Shown here: in pieces, positions 9,145 to 18,210 of the stretch
Position numbering within the stretch: the stretch's first letter is position 1
Layout: every line of letters starts with the position of its first letter
Assembly: GCF_013201825.1 (NCBI RefSeq)
Contig: NZ_CP053836.1
Coordinates: 1,116,001-1,180,000 of the forward strand
Source of the DNA: Halarcobacter ebronensis
Lineage (GTDB): Bacteria; Campylobacterota; Campylobacteria; Campylobacterales; Arcobacteraceae
Direction: 5' to 3'
DNA length: 64,000 nt
Notes under the pieces: generated by a model
What the model saw: only the letters and a program-made list of their open reading frames with translations
Database searches by the model: none
What the model was told of the DNA's origin: nothing
Program-made: the position numbers and the translations under genes

Positions 9145-9705
9145 ATGAAAAAGTTTTTACTTCTATTTACTGTTTTAGTTGCATTTATATTTGTTGGTTG
9201 TGGTTCAGAAGATGAAGCAAAAGCAGTTGTTGACAACTCACAAAGTTTTAAAGAGTTAAAAGCCTTGAGTAATAAAGATTATACTTTAAAAACAACCCAA
9301 GGTAAAGAGATAAAACTAACAATTCAAAATGATATCTTAACTTCGAAAGATTATAACGGACAAAAGATTGTAATGGTAAATTTTTGGGCTACTTGGTGTC
9401 CTCCTTGTATAAAAGAGATTCCTGTATTTAACGAACTTTATGAGAAATACTCTGATAAGTTTGAGATAATTGGAGTTCTTTTTGAAAAGGATAAAGATCC
9501 AAATGAATTAAAAGCCTTTATTGAAAAATACAATATCAAATTTCCTATAACTGTAGGGGATGAAAACTTTAGAATGGCAAAAGCCTTTAATAATGTACAA
9601 AAAGTTCCTGAGTCATACCTCTACTCAAAAGGTGGAAATTTTGTTAAAAGTTACATTGGAGAGGTTAATAAAGAGGATTTAGAAGAGTATATTAGAAGTA
9701 ATTAA
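9145..9705 (+). CDS. TlpA/ResA-like thioredoxin lipoprotein
   Basis: The 186-residue protein has a lipoprotein signal (FIFVGC, lipidated C19) and a TlpA-type thioredoxin domain with W-C85-P-P-C88 in NFWATWCPPCIKEIP. The cis-proline loop KVPESYLYS lies about 75 residues later. AAGGAG is 5 bases before the ATG. It sits directly behind dsbB. Such proteins reduce disulphides in apocytochromes or in other periplasmic thiol proteins. Which partner it serves cannot be decided here. Confidence 0.88.
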   Translation: MKKFLLLFTVLVAFIFVGCGSEDEAKAVVDNSQSFKELKALSNKDYTLKTTQGKEIKLTIQNDILTSKDYNGQKIVMVNFWATWCPPCIKEIPVFNELYEKYSDKFEIIGVLFEKDKDPNELKAFIEKYNIKFPITVGDENFRMAKAFNNVQKVPESYLYSKGGNFVKSYIGEVNKEDLEEYIRSN

Positions 9706-9806
9706 ACTTTTAATATACTTCATATAAAGTTAGTTATTTATTTACTTATTATTATCAGCTTTATTTTTGTATACTCTATTACTTAGATTATTTTTAAAGG
9801 AAATAG

Positions 9807-10973
9807 ATGTCTATCTCTCAATTTTTTTCAACCCTAAAAGAGTCACAATTTAATATCCTAGAAGTTTACAGCAAAGCTCCAAATGAGACTTTGATTGCTT
9901 TTGCAATTATTCTATTAATTATTTTAGTTGCTGTTTTTCTTATTGCAAGAATATATAAAATTAATAATCTTATAAATACAATTAATACAATTTTAGAGAC
10001 AAAAACTTATGAAGAGTATGATGAAAAAATCTCTTTTATTGCACAAGATATCTCAAAAAGAGGGAAAAAAGTAGCTTTACATTTAAATAGTTTAAAAGAG
10101 AAAATACTATTTAAAATCTCTAAACAAATCTCTACATTTTCTATAAAAGAAAAAATTGAAGTTTATAAAAGTCTTAGTAAAAACTACTCTTTGATTGCAA
10201 ATGCTTGTGAAAAATATAATGAAACAGAGTTAATTAAATTTTATGAAAGAAAAGCAAAAGAACTTTTAGAAAAAACTCTAAAAGATGAGATAGAGTTTTA
10301 TTATAAAAATGTTGATTTGACAATCAATGAAATTGATAATATTAATGCAGTTGTAAAGTATATAAATACATTAAACAATAAAGATGAGATTTTTGAACAA
10401 CTTTTAAAAGAGTTTAGTAAATTTAGCTTTGGCTACAATCTTGATTTATATAAATTTATTGAAAAACTTGAGATAAAAGAGGCAAAACAAGTATATAGAT
10501 TTTGTAGAGCAAAAATAGATGAAATTGAACAAGGTGGGCAAAAAGAGCTATCAATAAATATATTAGAGTATCTATTAAATAATTGGAAAGAAGAAAAAGC
10601 TTACAACTATATTTCAAATTTAAAACTAGAAAGCTATCTTCAACAGTTACATGATCAATTTTTCAATAAAAAAGATGACCTTAATTTAGATTTATCTTTT
10701 ATTGCGAATCCTTTGAAAATAGATAGTGATTATAAAAACTATATTGATAACTCTTTAACAAGAAACTGGAGAGATTCAAAACATATTGAGTTTATCTCAA
10801 ACTCAAAAGGAGTTTTAGAAACCCTTGGACATATGGAGTTTAGAACACTAATTGAGAGAGTTGATTCAATTGCAGCAGAGGAAGAGAATAAAAAAGTTGC
10901 ACAAGAGGCACTAAAAATAGCAAAAAGAGCAGAAACAATTGCCCTTGAAGCAAAATCTTTAAGAGGTAAATAG
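9807..10973 (+). CDS. Membrane-anchored protein of unknown function
   Basis: A 388-residue protein with one strong transmembrane helix near residues 29-46 (TLIAFAIILLIILVAVFLIA) and a long, charged, mainly helical cytoplasmic part. The last 60 residues are Glu/Lys/Ala-rich and look coiled-coil (EENKKVAQEALKIAKRAET). I do not recognise the family. The stop overlaps the GTG of the next gene (TAGTG), so the two products are probably made together. The good AAAGGAAA site supports translation. Confidence 0.7.
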   Translation: MSISQFFSTLKESQFNILEVYSKAPNETLIAFAIILLIILVAVFLIARIYKINNLINTINTILETKTYEEYDEKISFIAQDISKRGKKVALHLNSLKEKILFKISKQISTFSIKEKIEVYKSLSKNYSLIANACEKYNETELIKFYERKAKELLEKTLKDEIEFYYKNVDLTINEIDNINAVVKYINTLNNKDEIFEQLLKEFSKFSFGYNLDLYKFIEKLEIKEAKQVYRFCRAKIDEIEQGGQKELSINILEYLLNNWKEEKAYNYISNLKLESYLQQLHDQFFNKKDDLNLDLSFIANPLKIDSDYKNYIDNSLTRNWRDSKHIEFISNSKGVLETLGHMEFRTLIERVDSIAAEEENKKVAQEALKIAKRAETIALEAKSLRGK

Positions 10974-11266
10974 TGGAAAATCTCTTTGTTTATGTGGTAA
11001 TGTTTATTCTTCTTTTGGGTGTAATCTTACTTTTATTTAAAAAATCTTCAATTAATCAAAAGCCTAGTTATCTAAAGAAAGAGGAGATCTCAAAAAAGTA
11101 TGAATATGAGTTATTAAAACTTATATCAACATATGAAAAAGATGAAACTCTTTTAAAAGAGAAAAAATTGGAGTTTATAAAACAGGCAAATGCTGAATTA
11201 AATAATAATATCTTTTTTGATGAGTCTGAAATAAAGGCTCTTATATCAAGATTAGCTTCACTATAG
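10973..11266 (+). CDS. Small membrane-anchored protein, partner of the upstream gene
   Basis: A 97-residue protein with one N-terminal transmembrane helix (about residues 4-22, VYVVMFILLLGVILLLF) and a charged helical tail. It begins at a GTG whose G is the last base of the upstream stop codon, indicating translational coupling. Function unknown. The gene ends inside a hairpin shared with the convergent ferritin-like gene. Confidence 0.65.
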   Translation: MENLFVYVVMFILLLGVILLLFKKSSINQKPSYLKKEEISKKYEYELLKLISTYEKDETLLKEKKLEFIKQANAELNNNIFFDESEIKALISRLASL

Positions 11267-11284
11267 AAGTGAAACTTCTATAGT
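11260..11284. terminator. Bidirectional hairpin between convergent genes
   Basis: ACTATAGAAGT-GAA-ACTTCTATAGT is a perfect 11-bp stem with a GAA loop. It overlaps the stop of the upstream plus-strand gene and abuts the stop of the minus-strand ferritin-like gene. There is no long T run, so termination strength is uncertain. Confidence 0.55.
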
Positions 11285-11752
11285 TTAGAATTCTGCGCTT
11301 GCAACCCAGTCAGCAGGCTCTTCTAAGAAGATTACAATCTCTTCTAAAATTCTTTTGTGTTTTTTCTCTTCTTGAGCAATTTGAAGAAAAACTTTTTTCT
11401 CTTTTTCATCCTCTAATTCACAGGCTTTCTCTTTATAAAATTCAAAAGAGTTATCTTCTCTTGCAATTGCATCTTTATAATACTCTAAATGTTCGCTATC
11501 TAAACTAACATTATCTTTTTCCTCTAAAAGGGTTTGAAAAATAGTTTTTGTATCGGTAATAATATCAAGTTTATCTAAATCAATATTCTCTTTTTTCATC
11601 ATATTTTTGAAGATATTGTAGTGTTTTACCTCTTCTTCTGCTAACATTGTAAAAACTCTTTTTAGACCAGGATTAGATGCTTTTGCAGACATCTCTCTAT
11701 AGTAAGCTTCTCCCTCTTTTTCTACTTTCATAGCGTATTCATATACATTCAT
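11285..11752 (-). CDS. Ferritin-like/rubrerythrin-type diiron protein
   Basis: The 155-residue protein is a four-helix bundle of the rubrerythrin-like ferritin superfamily. Diiron ligands are visible: E11/E15 region in helix 1, E41-x-x-H44 in helix 2 (AEEEVKHY), a Glu-rich helix 3 (AIAREDNSFEFY), and a second EExxH in helix 4 (QEEKKHKR). It has no rubredoxin domain, so it would need an external electron donor if it acts as a peroxidase. It stands alone. Oxidative-stress or iron handling is a family-level inference. Confidence 0.8.
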   Translation of the reverse strand: MNVYEYAMKVEKEGEAYYREMSAKASNPGLKRVFTMLAEEEVKHYNIFKNMMKKENIDLDKLDIITDTKTIFQTLLEEKDNVSLDSEHLEYYKDAIAREDNSFEFYKEKACELEDEKEKKVFLQIAQEEKKHKRILEEIVIFLEEPADWVASAEF

Positions 11753-11827
11753 ACTATACCTCTCTATTTAAAATTTGTTATATAATATCACACAATATTA
11801 ATTAAGTCAATGAATAATTTATTAACT

Positions 11828-12574
11828 CTATTCATAAGATACTATTATAGGAGGATTGTGCTCAAAAGAGGCTTTTACTGCACTTGAAATAGAAGCTTTA
11901 TATTTTGCATTTTGTCCAATTGCTGCAAATTGTAAATATTGCTCACACCACTCTTTTGTTTTCTCTTTTTTATACACAAAAGCAACTTTTTTCCCCATTT
12001 GTACAACTCTTTCATAGATAGTTCTTGCATAACTGTCGATATATGGGAACTCTTTAGAGTTGATTTTTTCTCCCCACGCAAAAAATACAAATTTGCCACT
12101 TGGAATAAAAGTTTGTGCATCAAAATACATTATCTCTCTTTCAAACTCTGTGTTTTGTGAAGAGTTGTATGTCTCCAAATCTGAATTAAACTTTGTTAGA
12201 AGTTGTGCTGAATCTATATGCTCTTCATTAAGATTAAATAGATTTTTTATTTCAACTAATTTACCTTCATAACTATTTTTCATTGCCTGTTTAAAAGTAG
12301 TTATATAGTTCTCTTGTTTTAGTTCTATATAGTCACCAAAATCATCAAACTCTTGGTCAAGTAAAAATTTATTTGAGTCATATCCCATAGGAGTTACAAC
12401 AGGATTATATAAAAAGATAGTTCCAACAATATTCTTTTTTCTATCTTTAGTTGTTTTAATCATATCTTTTAACTCTTTAGCACTTATTGTTTCATCTTCT
12501 TTATTAAAGTACAAAAAACTAGAAGTTACAAAGATCTCTTCATATTTAGTCTCAATTACACCAAAATATTGCAT
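11828..12574 (-). CDS. Conserved-looking protein of unknown function
   Basis: I place the start at 12574 (ATG preceded by AAGGG at 6 bases), giving 248 residues. An in-frame ATG at 12622 has no Shine-Dalgarno. It is soluble, with no signal peptide. A FFAWGEKI segment about two-thirds along recalls DUF1643-type proteins, but the rest does not match well enough for an assignment. It stands alone between two intergenic gaps. No function proposed. Confidence 0.6.
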   Translation of the reverse strand: MQYFGVIETKYEEIFVTSSFLYFNKEDETISAKELKDMIKTTKDRKKNIVGTIFLYNPVVTPMGYDSNKFLLDQEFDDFGDYIELKQENYITTFKQAMKNSYEGKLVEIKNLFNLNEEHIDSAQLLTKFNSDLETYNSSQNTEFEREIMYFDAQTFIPSGKFVFFAWGEKINSKEFPYIDSYARTIYERVVQMGKKVAFVYKKEKTKEWCEQYLQFAAIGQNAKYKASISSAVKASFEHNPPIIVSYE

Positions 12575-12787
12575 ATATACCCTTGAAAGTTTATTTTTTA
12601 AAATATTAGCAAAAAAGAGCATATTTTTGAGTAAAACTCTCTTTATTGATAAAAATTATCATTAACCTTAAATAAGACTAAAAATATCCTATTTGTTTTT
12701 TTTAAATGAAAATGTTTAAGTCTAATCTGTTAAGATTTCAATACATTAAAAATTTGATGTAAAAATAACACAGCCAAAACACGCAAT

Positions 12788-12835
12788 AGAAATTAACAAA
12801 GTATTTATTCTTCTCCTTCGCTTTTGTTAATTTCT
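12788..12835. repeat. 13-bp inverted repeat upstream of the aminotransferase gene
   Basis: AGAAATTAACAAA at 12788-12800 and TTTGTTAATTTCT at 12823-12835 are perfect inverted arms around a pyrimidine-rich 22-base spacer. Imperfect pairing continues outward to GCAA/TTGC. It lies about 70 bases before the aminotransferase start. It could be a leader hairpin, a terminator for an unseen transcript, or an operator. Confidence 0.5.
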
Positions 12836-12903
12836 TTGCATTTTCAATTTTAAAATCCAACTTATCTTTCTTTAGTTATAATTCTTCTTTTTTAGGATTA
12901 ATT

Positions 12904-14019
12904 ATGAGATATAAAAAAATGAGCTCTTTTATTGTAATGGATATAGTAAGAGAAGCACAAAAGTATGAAGATACAATACATTTTGAAATAGGGCAACCTG
13001 ATTTAAATCCAACACCAAAAGTAAAAGAGAGTCTAGCTAAAGCTTTAAATGATGACAAGTTTTCATATACAGAGAGTTTAGGGCTTTTAGAATTAAGAGA
13101 GAAGATTGCAAAGCATTATAAAAAAGAGTATAACGTAGATATTGAGCCTTCACAAATTTTACTTACCCCTGGAACTTCAGGAGCTTTTTTAATTGCCTAT
13201 ACTTTGACTTTAAAACATAAACAAAAATTAGGTTTAAGTGATCCTTCATACCCTTGTTATAAAAACTTTGCCCATATGCTTGATATTGAACCTGTTTTTA
13301 TGAATATTGATAAATCTTGTAATTATGAGTTAAATGTAAATCATTTAAAAGCAAACAAAATTGATGCGCTACAAATCTCATCTCCTTCTAATCCAACAGG
13401 AAATATTTATAGTGAAGATAATTTAAAAGAGTTGATTGAGTATTGTGATAAAAATTCAATTGCATTTATCTCTGATGAACTTTATCATGGATTAGTATAT
13501 GAAAAAAAAGCAAGTTCAGCTTTACAATACAGCAGTAATGTAATAGTAATAAATGGCTTTTCCAAATATTATTGTATGCCAGGACTAAGACTTGGTTGGA
13601 TTATTGTTCCTAAAAATTTAAGTAGAGAAGCAGAAATTATTGCTCAAAATATTTTTATCTCTGCTCCAACTCTTTCTCAATATGCTGCTCTTGAAGCTTT
13701 TGATTATGAATATTTAGACTCTATTAAAAATACTTTTAAAGAGAGAAGAGATTATTTGTATAATGAGTTAAATGAGATTTTCCCAATTGATGCAAAACCC
13801 CATGGTGCTTTTTATCTTTGGGCAGATGTTTCAAAATATACAAACGATAGTTTTAGTTTTGCAAAAGAGCTTTTAGAAAATATCCATATAGCTACAACTC
13901 CAGGAATTGATTTTGGTTCAAACAATACAAATAAATATTTAAGATTTGCCTATACAAGAGATATAAAACATATGAAAGAGGGAATTAGAAGATTAAAAGA
14001 GTATTTAAAGAGTAGGTAA
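12904..14019 (+). CDS. PLP-dependent class I/II aminotransferase
   Basis: The 371-residue protein has the fold-type I signatures: SSPSNPTGN at 159-167, D191-E-L-Y194 for cofactor binding, the Schiff-base K221 in NGFSKYYCMPGLRLGW, and a C-terminal Arg in YLRFAYTR for the substrate carboxylate. The length is near the 380-400 of aspartate/aromatic aminotransferases. AGGA precedes the ATG. The substrate is not determined by the sequence. The 3' end overlaps the convergent HAD gene by 15 bases. Confidence 0.87.
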   Translation: MRYKKMSSFIVMDIVREAQKYEDTIHFEIGQPDLNPTPKVKESLAKALNDDKFSYTESLGLLELREKIAKHYKKEYNVDIEPSQILLTPGTSGAFLIAYTLTLKHKQKLGLSDPSYPCYKNFAHMLDIEPVFMNIDKSCNYELNVNHLKANKIDALQISSPSNPTGNIYSEDNLKELIEYCDKNSIAFISDELYHGLVYEKKASSALQYSSNVIVINGFSKYYCMPGLRLGWIIVPKNLSREAEIIAQNIFISAPTLSQYAALEAFDYEYLDSIKNTFKERRDYLYNELNEIFPIDAKPHGAFYLWADVSKYTNDSFSFAKELLENIHIATTPGIDFGSNNTNKYLRFAYTRDIKHMKEGIRRLKEYLKSR

Positions 14020-14640
14020 AAAATCTATTAACTCTTTTAAACTTCCTATTTTATGTTTTGCTGTTGAAAAATCTTGTGTTTTTGTAAATTCATTGTGAAC
14101 AATAATACAGTCAATATCTGCACTATTTGCAGAAATCAAACCCCTTTGTGAATCCTCAACAACAACTGTTTCATCTTTTTGGGCGTTAAATAATTTAAGA
14201 CCTTTTAAATATGGATCAGGGTAGGGTTTTGCTCTTTTATAATCTTCTACACATAAAACAAAATCCATAAAGTTTGTAACTCCTCTATTGTTATGGATTA
14301 TTTCAAAATCAACACGTCTTGAAGTTGTTACAATTCCCATTCTGTAATTTTTACTAAGTGCATTTAAAATATCATGGATATTATCTATTGCAATATCCTC
14401 TTTTTTTAAATACTCTTGATAGTAAATATCTCTTTGATTTCTTGCTCTTATTATCTCTTCTTTTGTTGCATTCGGTGCTGCAACCCAGACTCCATTACCC
14501 TCTGTCATAATATCCATATACTGATCAAAGTGAAGCTTTACATCAAAGAACTCTTTTAAAGCTTTTTTACTAGCTTCAAAGTAAAGAGGTTCTGTTTCAA
14601 CTAATACACCATCATTGTCAAATAGAATAAATTTTTTCAA
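14005..14640 (-). CDS. HAD-superfamily phosphatase (beta-phosphoglucomutase-like)
   Basis: The 211-residue protein has the HAD catalytic pair D8 and D10 in LFDNDGVLVETEP, a helical cap, a TTS motif II (GIVTTSRR), and VVEDSQRGLISA with the Lys-side motifs (KPYPDPYL) before it. This is subfamily I with a C1-type cap, similar to phosphoglycolate phosphatases and beta-phosphoglucomutase. The substrate is unknown. It converges on the aminotransferase gene with a 15-base overlap. Confidence 0.82.
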   Translation of the reverse strand: MKKFILFDNDGVLVETEPLYFEASKKALKEFFDVKLHFDQYMDIMTEGNGVWVAAPNATKEEIIRARNQRDIYYQEYLKKEDIAIDNIHDILNALSKNYRMGIVTTSRRVDFEIIHNNRGVTNFMDFVLCVEDYKRAKPYPDPYLKGLKLFNAQKDETVVVEDSQRGLISANSADIDCIIVHNEFTKTQDFSTAKHKIGSLKELIDFLPTL

Positions 14641-14708
14641 AAAAGAGAAGCCTTGTGATTTTTTGAAAGTATACTAAAGTTAGCTAATAGAAGTTTTAAT
14701 TCTTAATT

Positions 14709-15125
14709 TTACGCGTCATCATATTTTTCAAACTCTTCGTCGTAAAAACATCCAAGCTGACAGTGTGTTACTCTAATATCAGAGTTATTTATTGTTGAAC
14801 CAACTTTTTTAAGACTTGAGCCTTTTTCTCTTGCTGTATGCCAAGCAACTTGACACTCAACTTTTTTGCCATGATTAAAGTTTTCAGAGAGTTTATTATA
14901 TATTTTGTCATCCATATCAACAAACTTAAGTTTACCAAAAACTCCAAGTTCACAGTTTGTGATTTTGATATTTAATGCTTTAGTAATTGAATCCATCTCT
15001 TTAGGTTTTACACCAATTAACCGTGCAACTTTAAATGCTTTTAGGCAAGATAGCTTACCATCTTCATCTAAGTTAGTCATTAGTAAATCCATTTGGGTGT
15101 CATCTAATTGTCTCATAAAAAACAT
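14709..15125 (-). CDS. Protein with two tandem CxxA...CxLG-F repeats
   Basis: The 138-residue protein contains an internal duplication. Repeat 1 runs from CLKAFKVARLIGV to NCELGVFG (about residues 27-66). Repeat 2 runs from CQVAWHTAREKGS to HCQLGCF (about 91-128). The shared frame is C-x2-A-x3-AR-x-G, a spacer, I-x(I/V)-x2-C-x-LG-x-F. From memory, similar single modules accompany molybdenum/tungsten enzyme genes, but I cannot assign a function. Starts at 15125 or 15116 are both possible; AAAAGG is rather close to the first. Confidence 0.6.
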   Translation of the reverse strand: MFFMRQLDDTQMDLLMTNLDEDGKLSCLKAFKVARLIGVKPKEMDSITKALNIKITNCELGVFGKLKFVDMDDKIYNKLSENFNHGKKVECQVAWHTAREKGSSLKKVGSTINNSDIRVTHCQLGCFYDEEFEKYDDA

Positions 15126-15557
15126 AACCTTTTATTATATAATTTTAGTTTATTTTAAGAAAATTGAATTTCCATTCATTTTTCAATTATACGATTTTTA
15201 AATTAAAATTGTGCGATTTTTAAGAATAAATTATAGACAATAGATAAAAGTGTAGAAAAAAAAGACAAAACTAAACAAATTTTGTCTTTTTCTTAGGAGA
15301 AATCTTCGCAAAATTTCATAAGTAGTTCGCTCTACTTATTTATAAAAATTATAATCAATGACTATTAACAAAGAAAAAATAAAGAGTTAATAGAAAATTA
15401 ACTTAAAATTGAAATTAATTTCTTTTATTAAAGATAATAATTTTTAATCTAATATATAATCAATTAATATATAAATAATTTATTTTATTGTGATTAATAT
15501 CAAATAATAATTTTTCATTTTTAAATATAATAATCTATAGTTTAGCAAGGAGTTGCA
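15126..15557. other. 432-bp intergenic region with two hairpins
   Basis: This lies between a minus-strand gene and the plus-strand PAS gene. Hairpin 1 is AAAAAGACAAAA (15259-15270) with TTTTGTCTTTTT (15280-15291). Hairpin 2 is ATAAGTAG-TTCGCT-CTACTTAT at 15318-15339. Both flanking genes start away from it, so neither hairpin ends a recognised gene. A small RNA between about 15190 and 15345 is possible. The rest is AT-rich promoter-like DNA. Confidence 0.5.
15318..15339. repeat. Perfect 8-bp hairpin with TTCGCT loop
   Basis: ATAAGTAG (15318-15325) pairs with CTACTTAT (15332-15339) around a TTCGCT loop. The Cys-Gly-style loop sequence (TTCGC) resembles loops in the hairpin cluster at 36241-36606. 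Confidence 0.5.
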
Positions 15558-15944
15558 ATGGATTCTTTAGAATTGAAACTTTCAAGAAACTCTTTTTTAT
15601 TGTCTGAGACAGACGAAAAAGGGATAATTAGATATGCAAATGATGAATTTTGCATTTTTTCAGGTTTTTCACTTGAAGAGTTAATAGGTAAACCTCATAA
15701 TATTGTAAGGCATTCTGATATGCCAAAAGCTGCTTTCGCAGATTTGTGAGCAACAATACAAGGGGGAAAACCTTGGAAAGGTTTTGTAAAAAACAAATCT
15801 AAAAATGGAAAATATTATTGGGTTTTTGCCACAGTATTCCCTTTTAATTCATGTGATGGTAGTAAAGGTTATATTTCATGTAGAAGAATGGCTTCAAATG
15901 ATGAGATTAAAAAATATGAAAATCTTTATAAAACAATGAAATAG
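15558..15944 (+). pseudogene. Stand-alone PAS sensor gene interrupted by TGA
   Basis: The frame reads a PAS domain of the Aer type: LLSETDEKGIIRYAND, FSGFSLEELIGKPHNIVRHS, DMPKAAF, then a TGA at 15747-15749 (codon 64). It continues in the same frame with ATIQGGKPWKGFVKN, YYWVFATVFPF to a TAG at 15942-15944. Homologous PAS proteins have Trp at this place (ADLW), so one TGG to TGA change explains the stop. There is no frameshift. AAGGAG precedes the ATG. The Shine-Dalgarno of the following chemoreceptor overlaps its final stop, so the pair looks like a coupled aerotaxis/energy-taxis sensor. The 63-residue remnant would lack half of the ligand pocket. Confidence 0.75.
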
Positions 15945-15952
15945 GAATAGTT

Positions 15953-18184
15953 ATGACTCTTAATAATATGACAATAAAAAATAAAATACGATTAGTAAGT
16001 ACAACACCTGTAATTATTCTTTTTATAGTTTCTATTTTTGTAATATATTTAGCATATGATAAAAAAACAAAATTGGAAGAGTTAAATACACTATTAACAT
16101 TTAGTCAAAAAATCTCATTATTGGTTCATGAAACACAAAAAGAAAGAGGAGCCAGTGCGGGTTTTTTGGGTAGTTCAGGAAAAGATTTTAAAGATATTCT
16201 TGCAAAACAGAGAGAATTAACAAATGAAAAAGCTCAAGATTTTATAAGTTTTACAAAAAGTCTTGATGCTACACAATTTCCAGATAGTGGAAAAGAGTAT
16301 ATATCAACAGCTTTAAGTGAGCTTGATAAAATTTCAGCAATTAGAGGTTCTATTGATAATCTTAATATAGAGACAAAAAAAGCTATTGGATACTATACAA
16401 ATATTAATAAATTGTTATTAGATTTTGTGGCAAGTCTTGCTTCAATTGGTGTTGATCAACATATTATCAATGATATAAGTGCTTATTACTCTTTTCTTAT
16501 GTCAAAAGAGAGAGCTGGTATTGAAAGAGCAGTTGGTTCAAATACCTTTGCACAAAAAACTTTTGGAAAAGGAATGTTTATAAAGTTTGTAAATTTAGTT
16601 GATGAACAAAATATTTTTTTAGATAATTTTTACATTTATGGTTTTATATATAAAGATTATGTAAAAGAAAAATTAGATAATCCAGTTATAGAAGAAGTAC
16701 AAAAAATGAGAGATATACTTTTTAGTTCAGAGGGGAATCCAGCTGCAAAATTTGATGTTGATGCTAAATATTGGTTTCAAACAATTACAAAAAAGATTAA
16801 TATTTTAAAAGAGATTGATGATTATTTAATCAATAATATAAAAAATGAAGCAAATGTTTTAATTGATAAAAGTGCAAATTTAGTTAATATGTTATCCATT
16901 ATATTAGCAATTGTTGTATCTGGAACAATATCATTAGTATTATTTTTTAATAAAAATATTATGGATTCAATTAATAAGATGTATGTTGGAATAGAACAAT
17001 TTATGGCATATCTAAATAAAGATATTAATGAATTAAATTATGTTGATATTCATGATAATGGAGAATTAGGGAAATTAGCTAGGTTAGTCAATGAAAATAT
17101 AGATAGGATAAATGGAGATTTGGAAAAAGATTTACTCTGTGTTGGCGAGGCAATTATCACATTAGATAAAGTTGAAAAAGGAATTTACTCATGTAGAGTT
17201 ATGTCAGAAGCTGCAAATCCACAAGTTGTAACTTTTGCTAAAACAATAAATAAAATGCTTGATAATCAACAAGAAGTTATTGGAAGTATTTTAAAAACAT
17301 TAAAAGAGTATGCAGATTATAACTATTTGAATTCAATTCATGTAAATAACAATATTACAGGTGAATCAAAAGAGATGGTAGATTGCATAAATATTTTAGG
17401 TGATGCAATTACCTCTATGTTAAGAGATAACAAAAAAAGTGGAGAGATTTTGTTAAAAGGTTCAAATAAACTTATTAGAAATGTTGATAAATTGAATAGC
17501 GCTTCAAATGATGCAGCAGCAAGACTTGAAGAGACAGCAGCAGCAATAGAACAAATAACAGGCAATATTGCATCAAGTACAGAAAATGTTGCTAAAATGG
17601 CTCAATTTGTAGAAAAACTAACTAAAGCAGCAAATGATGGAGAGAAATTAGCAAATGAGACAGTTAACTCTATGGATGATATAAATTCACAAGTAACAGC
17701 TATTAATGAGGCAATCTCTGTTATTGATCAAATATCTTTCCAAACAAATATTCTTTCACTAAATGCAGCAGTTGAAGCTGCAACTGCTGGTGAAGCAGGA
17801 AAAGGTTTTGCCGTTGTTGCCCAAGAGGTTAGAAATCTAGCAAGTAGAAGTGCAGAGGCTGCAAAATCAATTAAGGATATTGTTGAGAATGCAACAATAA
17901 AAGCTAATAATGGTAAAAATATAGCCTCTAAAATGATTGAGGGTTATAATCAACTAAATGAAAATATTAGTAACACAATAAGTTTAATAAAAGATGTTGA
18001 TCACTCTGCAAAAGAGCAAAGGGATGGAATTCAACAAATAAGTGATGCGGTAAATAGTTTGGATAAACAGACACAAATAAATGCAAATATTGCATCAGAG
18101 ACAAATGATATTGCTCAAGGGACAATAGAGTTGGCTAATAATGTTGTAAATGCTACAAAAGATAAAAAATTTAAAGAGGCTTAA
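15953..18184 (+). CDS. Methyl-accepting chemotaxis protein with NIT sensor domain
   Basis: The 743-residue receptor has a transmembrane helix at about 14-36, then a periplasmic NIT domain ([17 protein letters not shown]) to about 300, a second helix near 305-330, a HAMP-like linker, and a long cytoplasmic signalling hairpin with the highly conserved tip ([31 protein letters not shown]). NIT domains are associated with nitrate/nitrite sensing. The ligand here is an inference. It follows the PAS remnant by 8 bases. A hairpin terminator closes it. Confidence 0.9.
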   Translation: MTLNNMTIKNKIRLVSTTPVIILFIVSIFVIYLAYDKKTKLEELNTLLTFSQKISLLVHETQKERGASAGFLGSSGKDFKDILAKQRELTNEKAQDFISFTKSLDATQFPDSGKEYISTALSELDKISAIRGSIDNLNIETKKAIGYYTNINKLLLDFVASLASIGVDQHIINDISAYYSFLMSKERAGIERAVGSNTFAQKTFGKGMFIKFVNLVDEQNIFLDNFYIYGFIYKDYVKEKLDNPVIEEVQKMRDILFSSEGNPAAKFDVDAKYWFQTITKKINILKEIDDYLINNIKNEANVLIDKSANLVNMLSIILAIVVSGTISLVLFFNKNIMDSINKMYVGIEQFMAYLNKDINELNYVDIHDNGELGKLARLVNENIDRINGDLEKDLLCVGEAIITLDKVEKGIYSCRVMSEAANPQVVTFAKTINKMLDNQQEVIGSILKTLKEYADYNYLNSIHVNNNITGESKEMVDCINILGDAITSMLRDNKKSGEILLKGSNKLIRNVDKLNSASNDAAARLEETAAAIEQITGNIASSTENVAKMAQFVEKLTKAANDGEKLANETVNSMDDINSQVTAINEAISVIDQISFQTNILSLNAAVEAATAGEAGKGFAVVAQEVRNLASRSAEAAKSIKDIVENATIKANNGKNIASKMIEGYNQLNENISNTISLIKDVDHSAKEQRDGIQQISDAVNSLDKQTQINANIASETNDIAQGTIELANNVVNATKDKKFKEA

Positions 18185-18210
18185 CTAAATAGGAGAGAGG
18201 TCCTATTTAG
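18185..18210. terminator. Bidirectional terminator between chemoreceptor and LOG genes
   Basis: CTAAATAGGA-GAGAGG-TCCTATTTAG is a perfect 10-bp stem with a 6-base loop. It sits between the chemoreceptor stop and the convergent LOG gene, overlapping the LOG stop codon. Confidence 0.7.

Noticed and set aside
15747-15749. TGA as selenocysteine codon in the PAS gene
   Set aside because: PAS domains have Trp here, not Cys, and no SECIS-like stem follows directly. A nonsense mutation is simpler.
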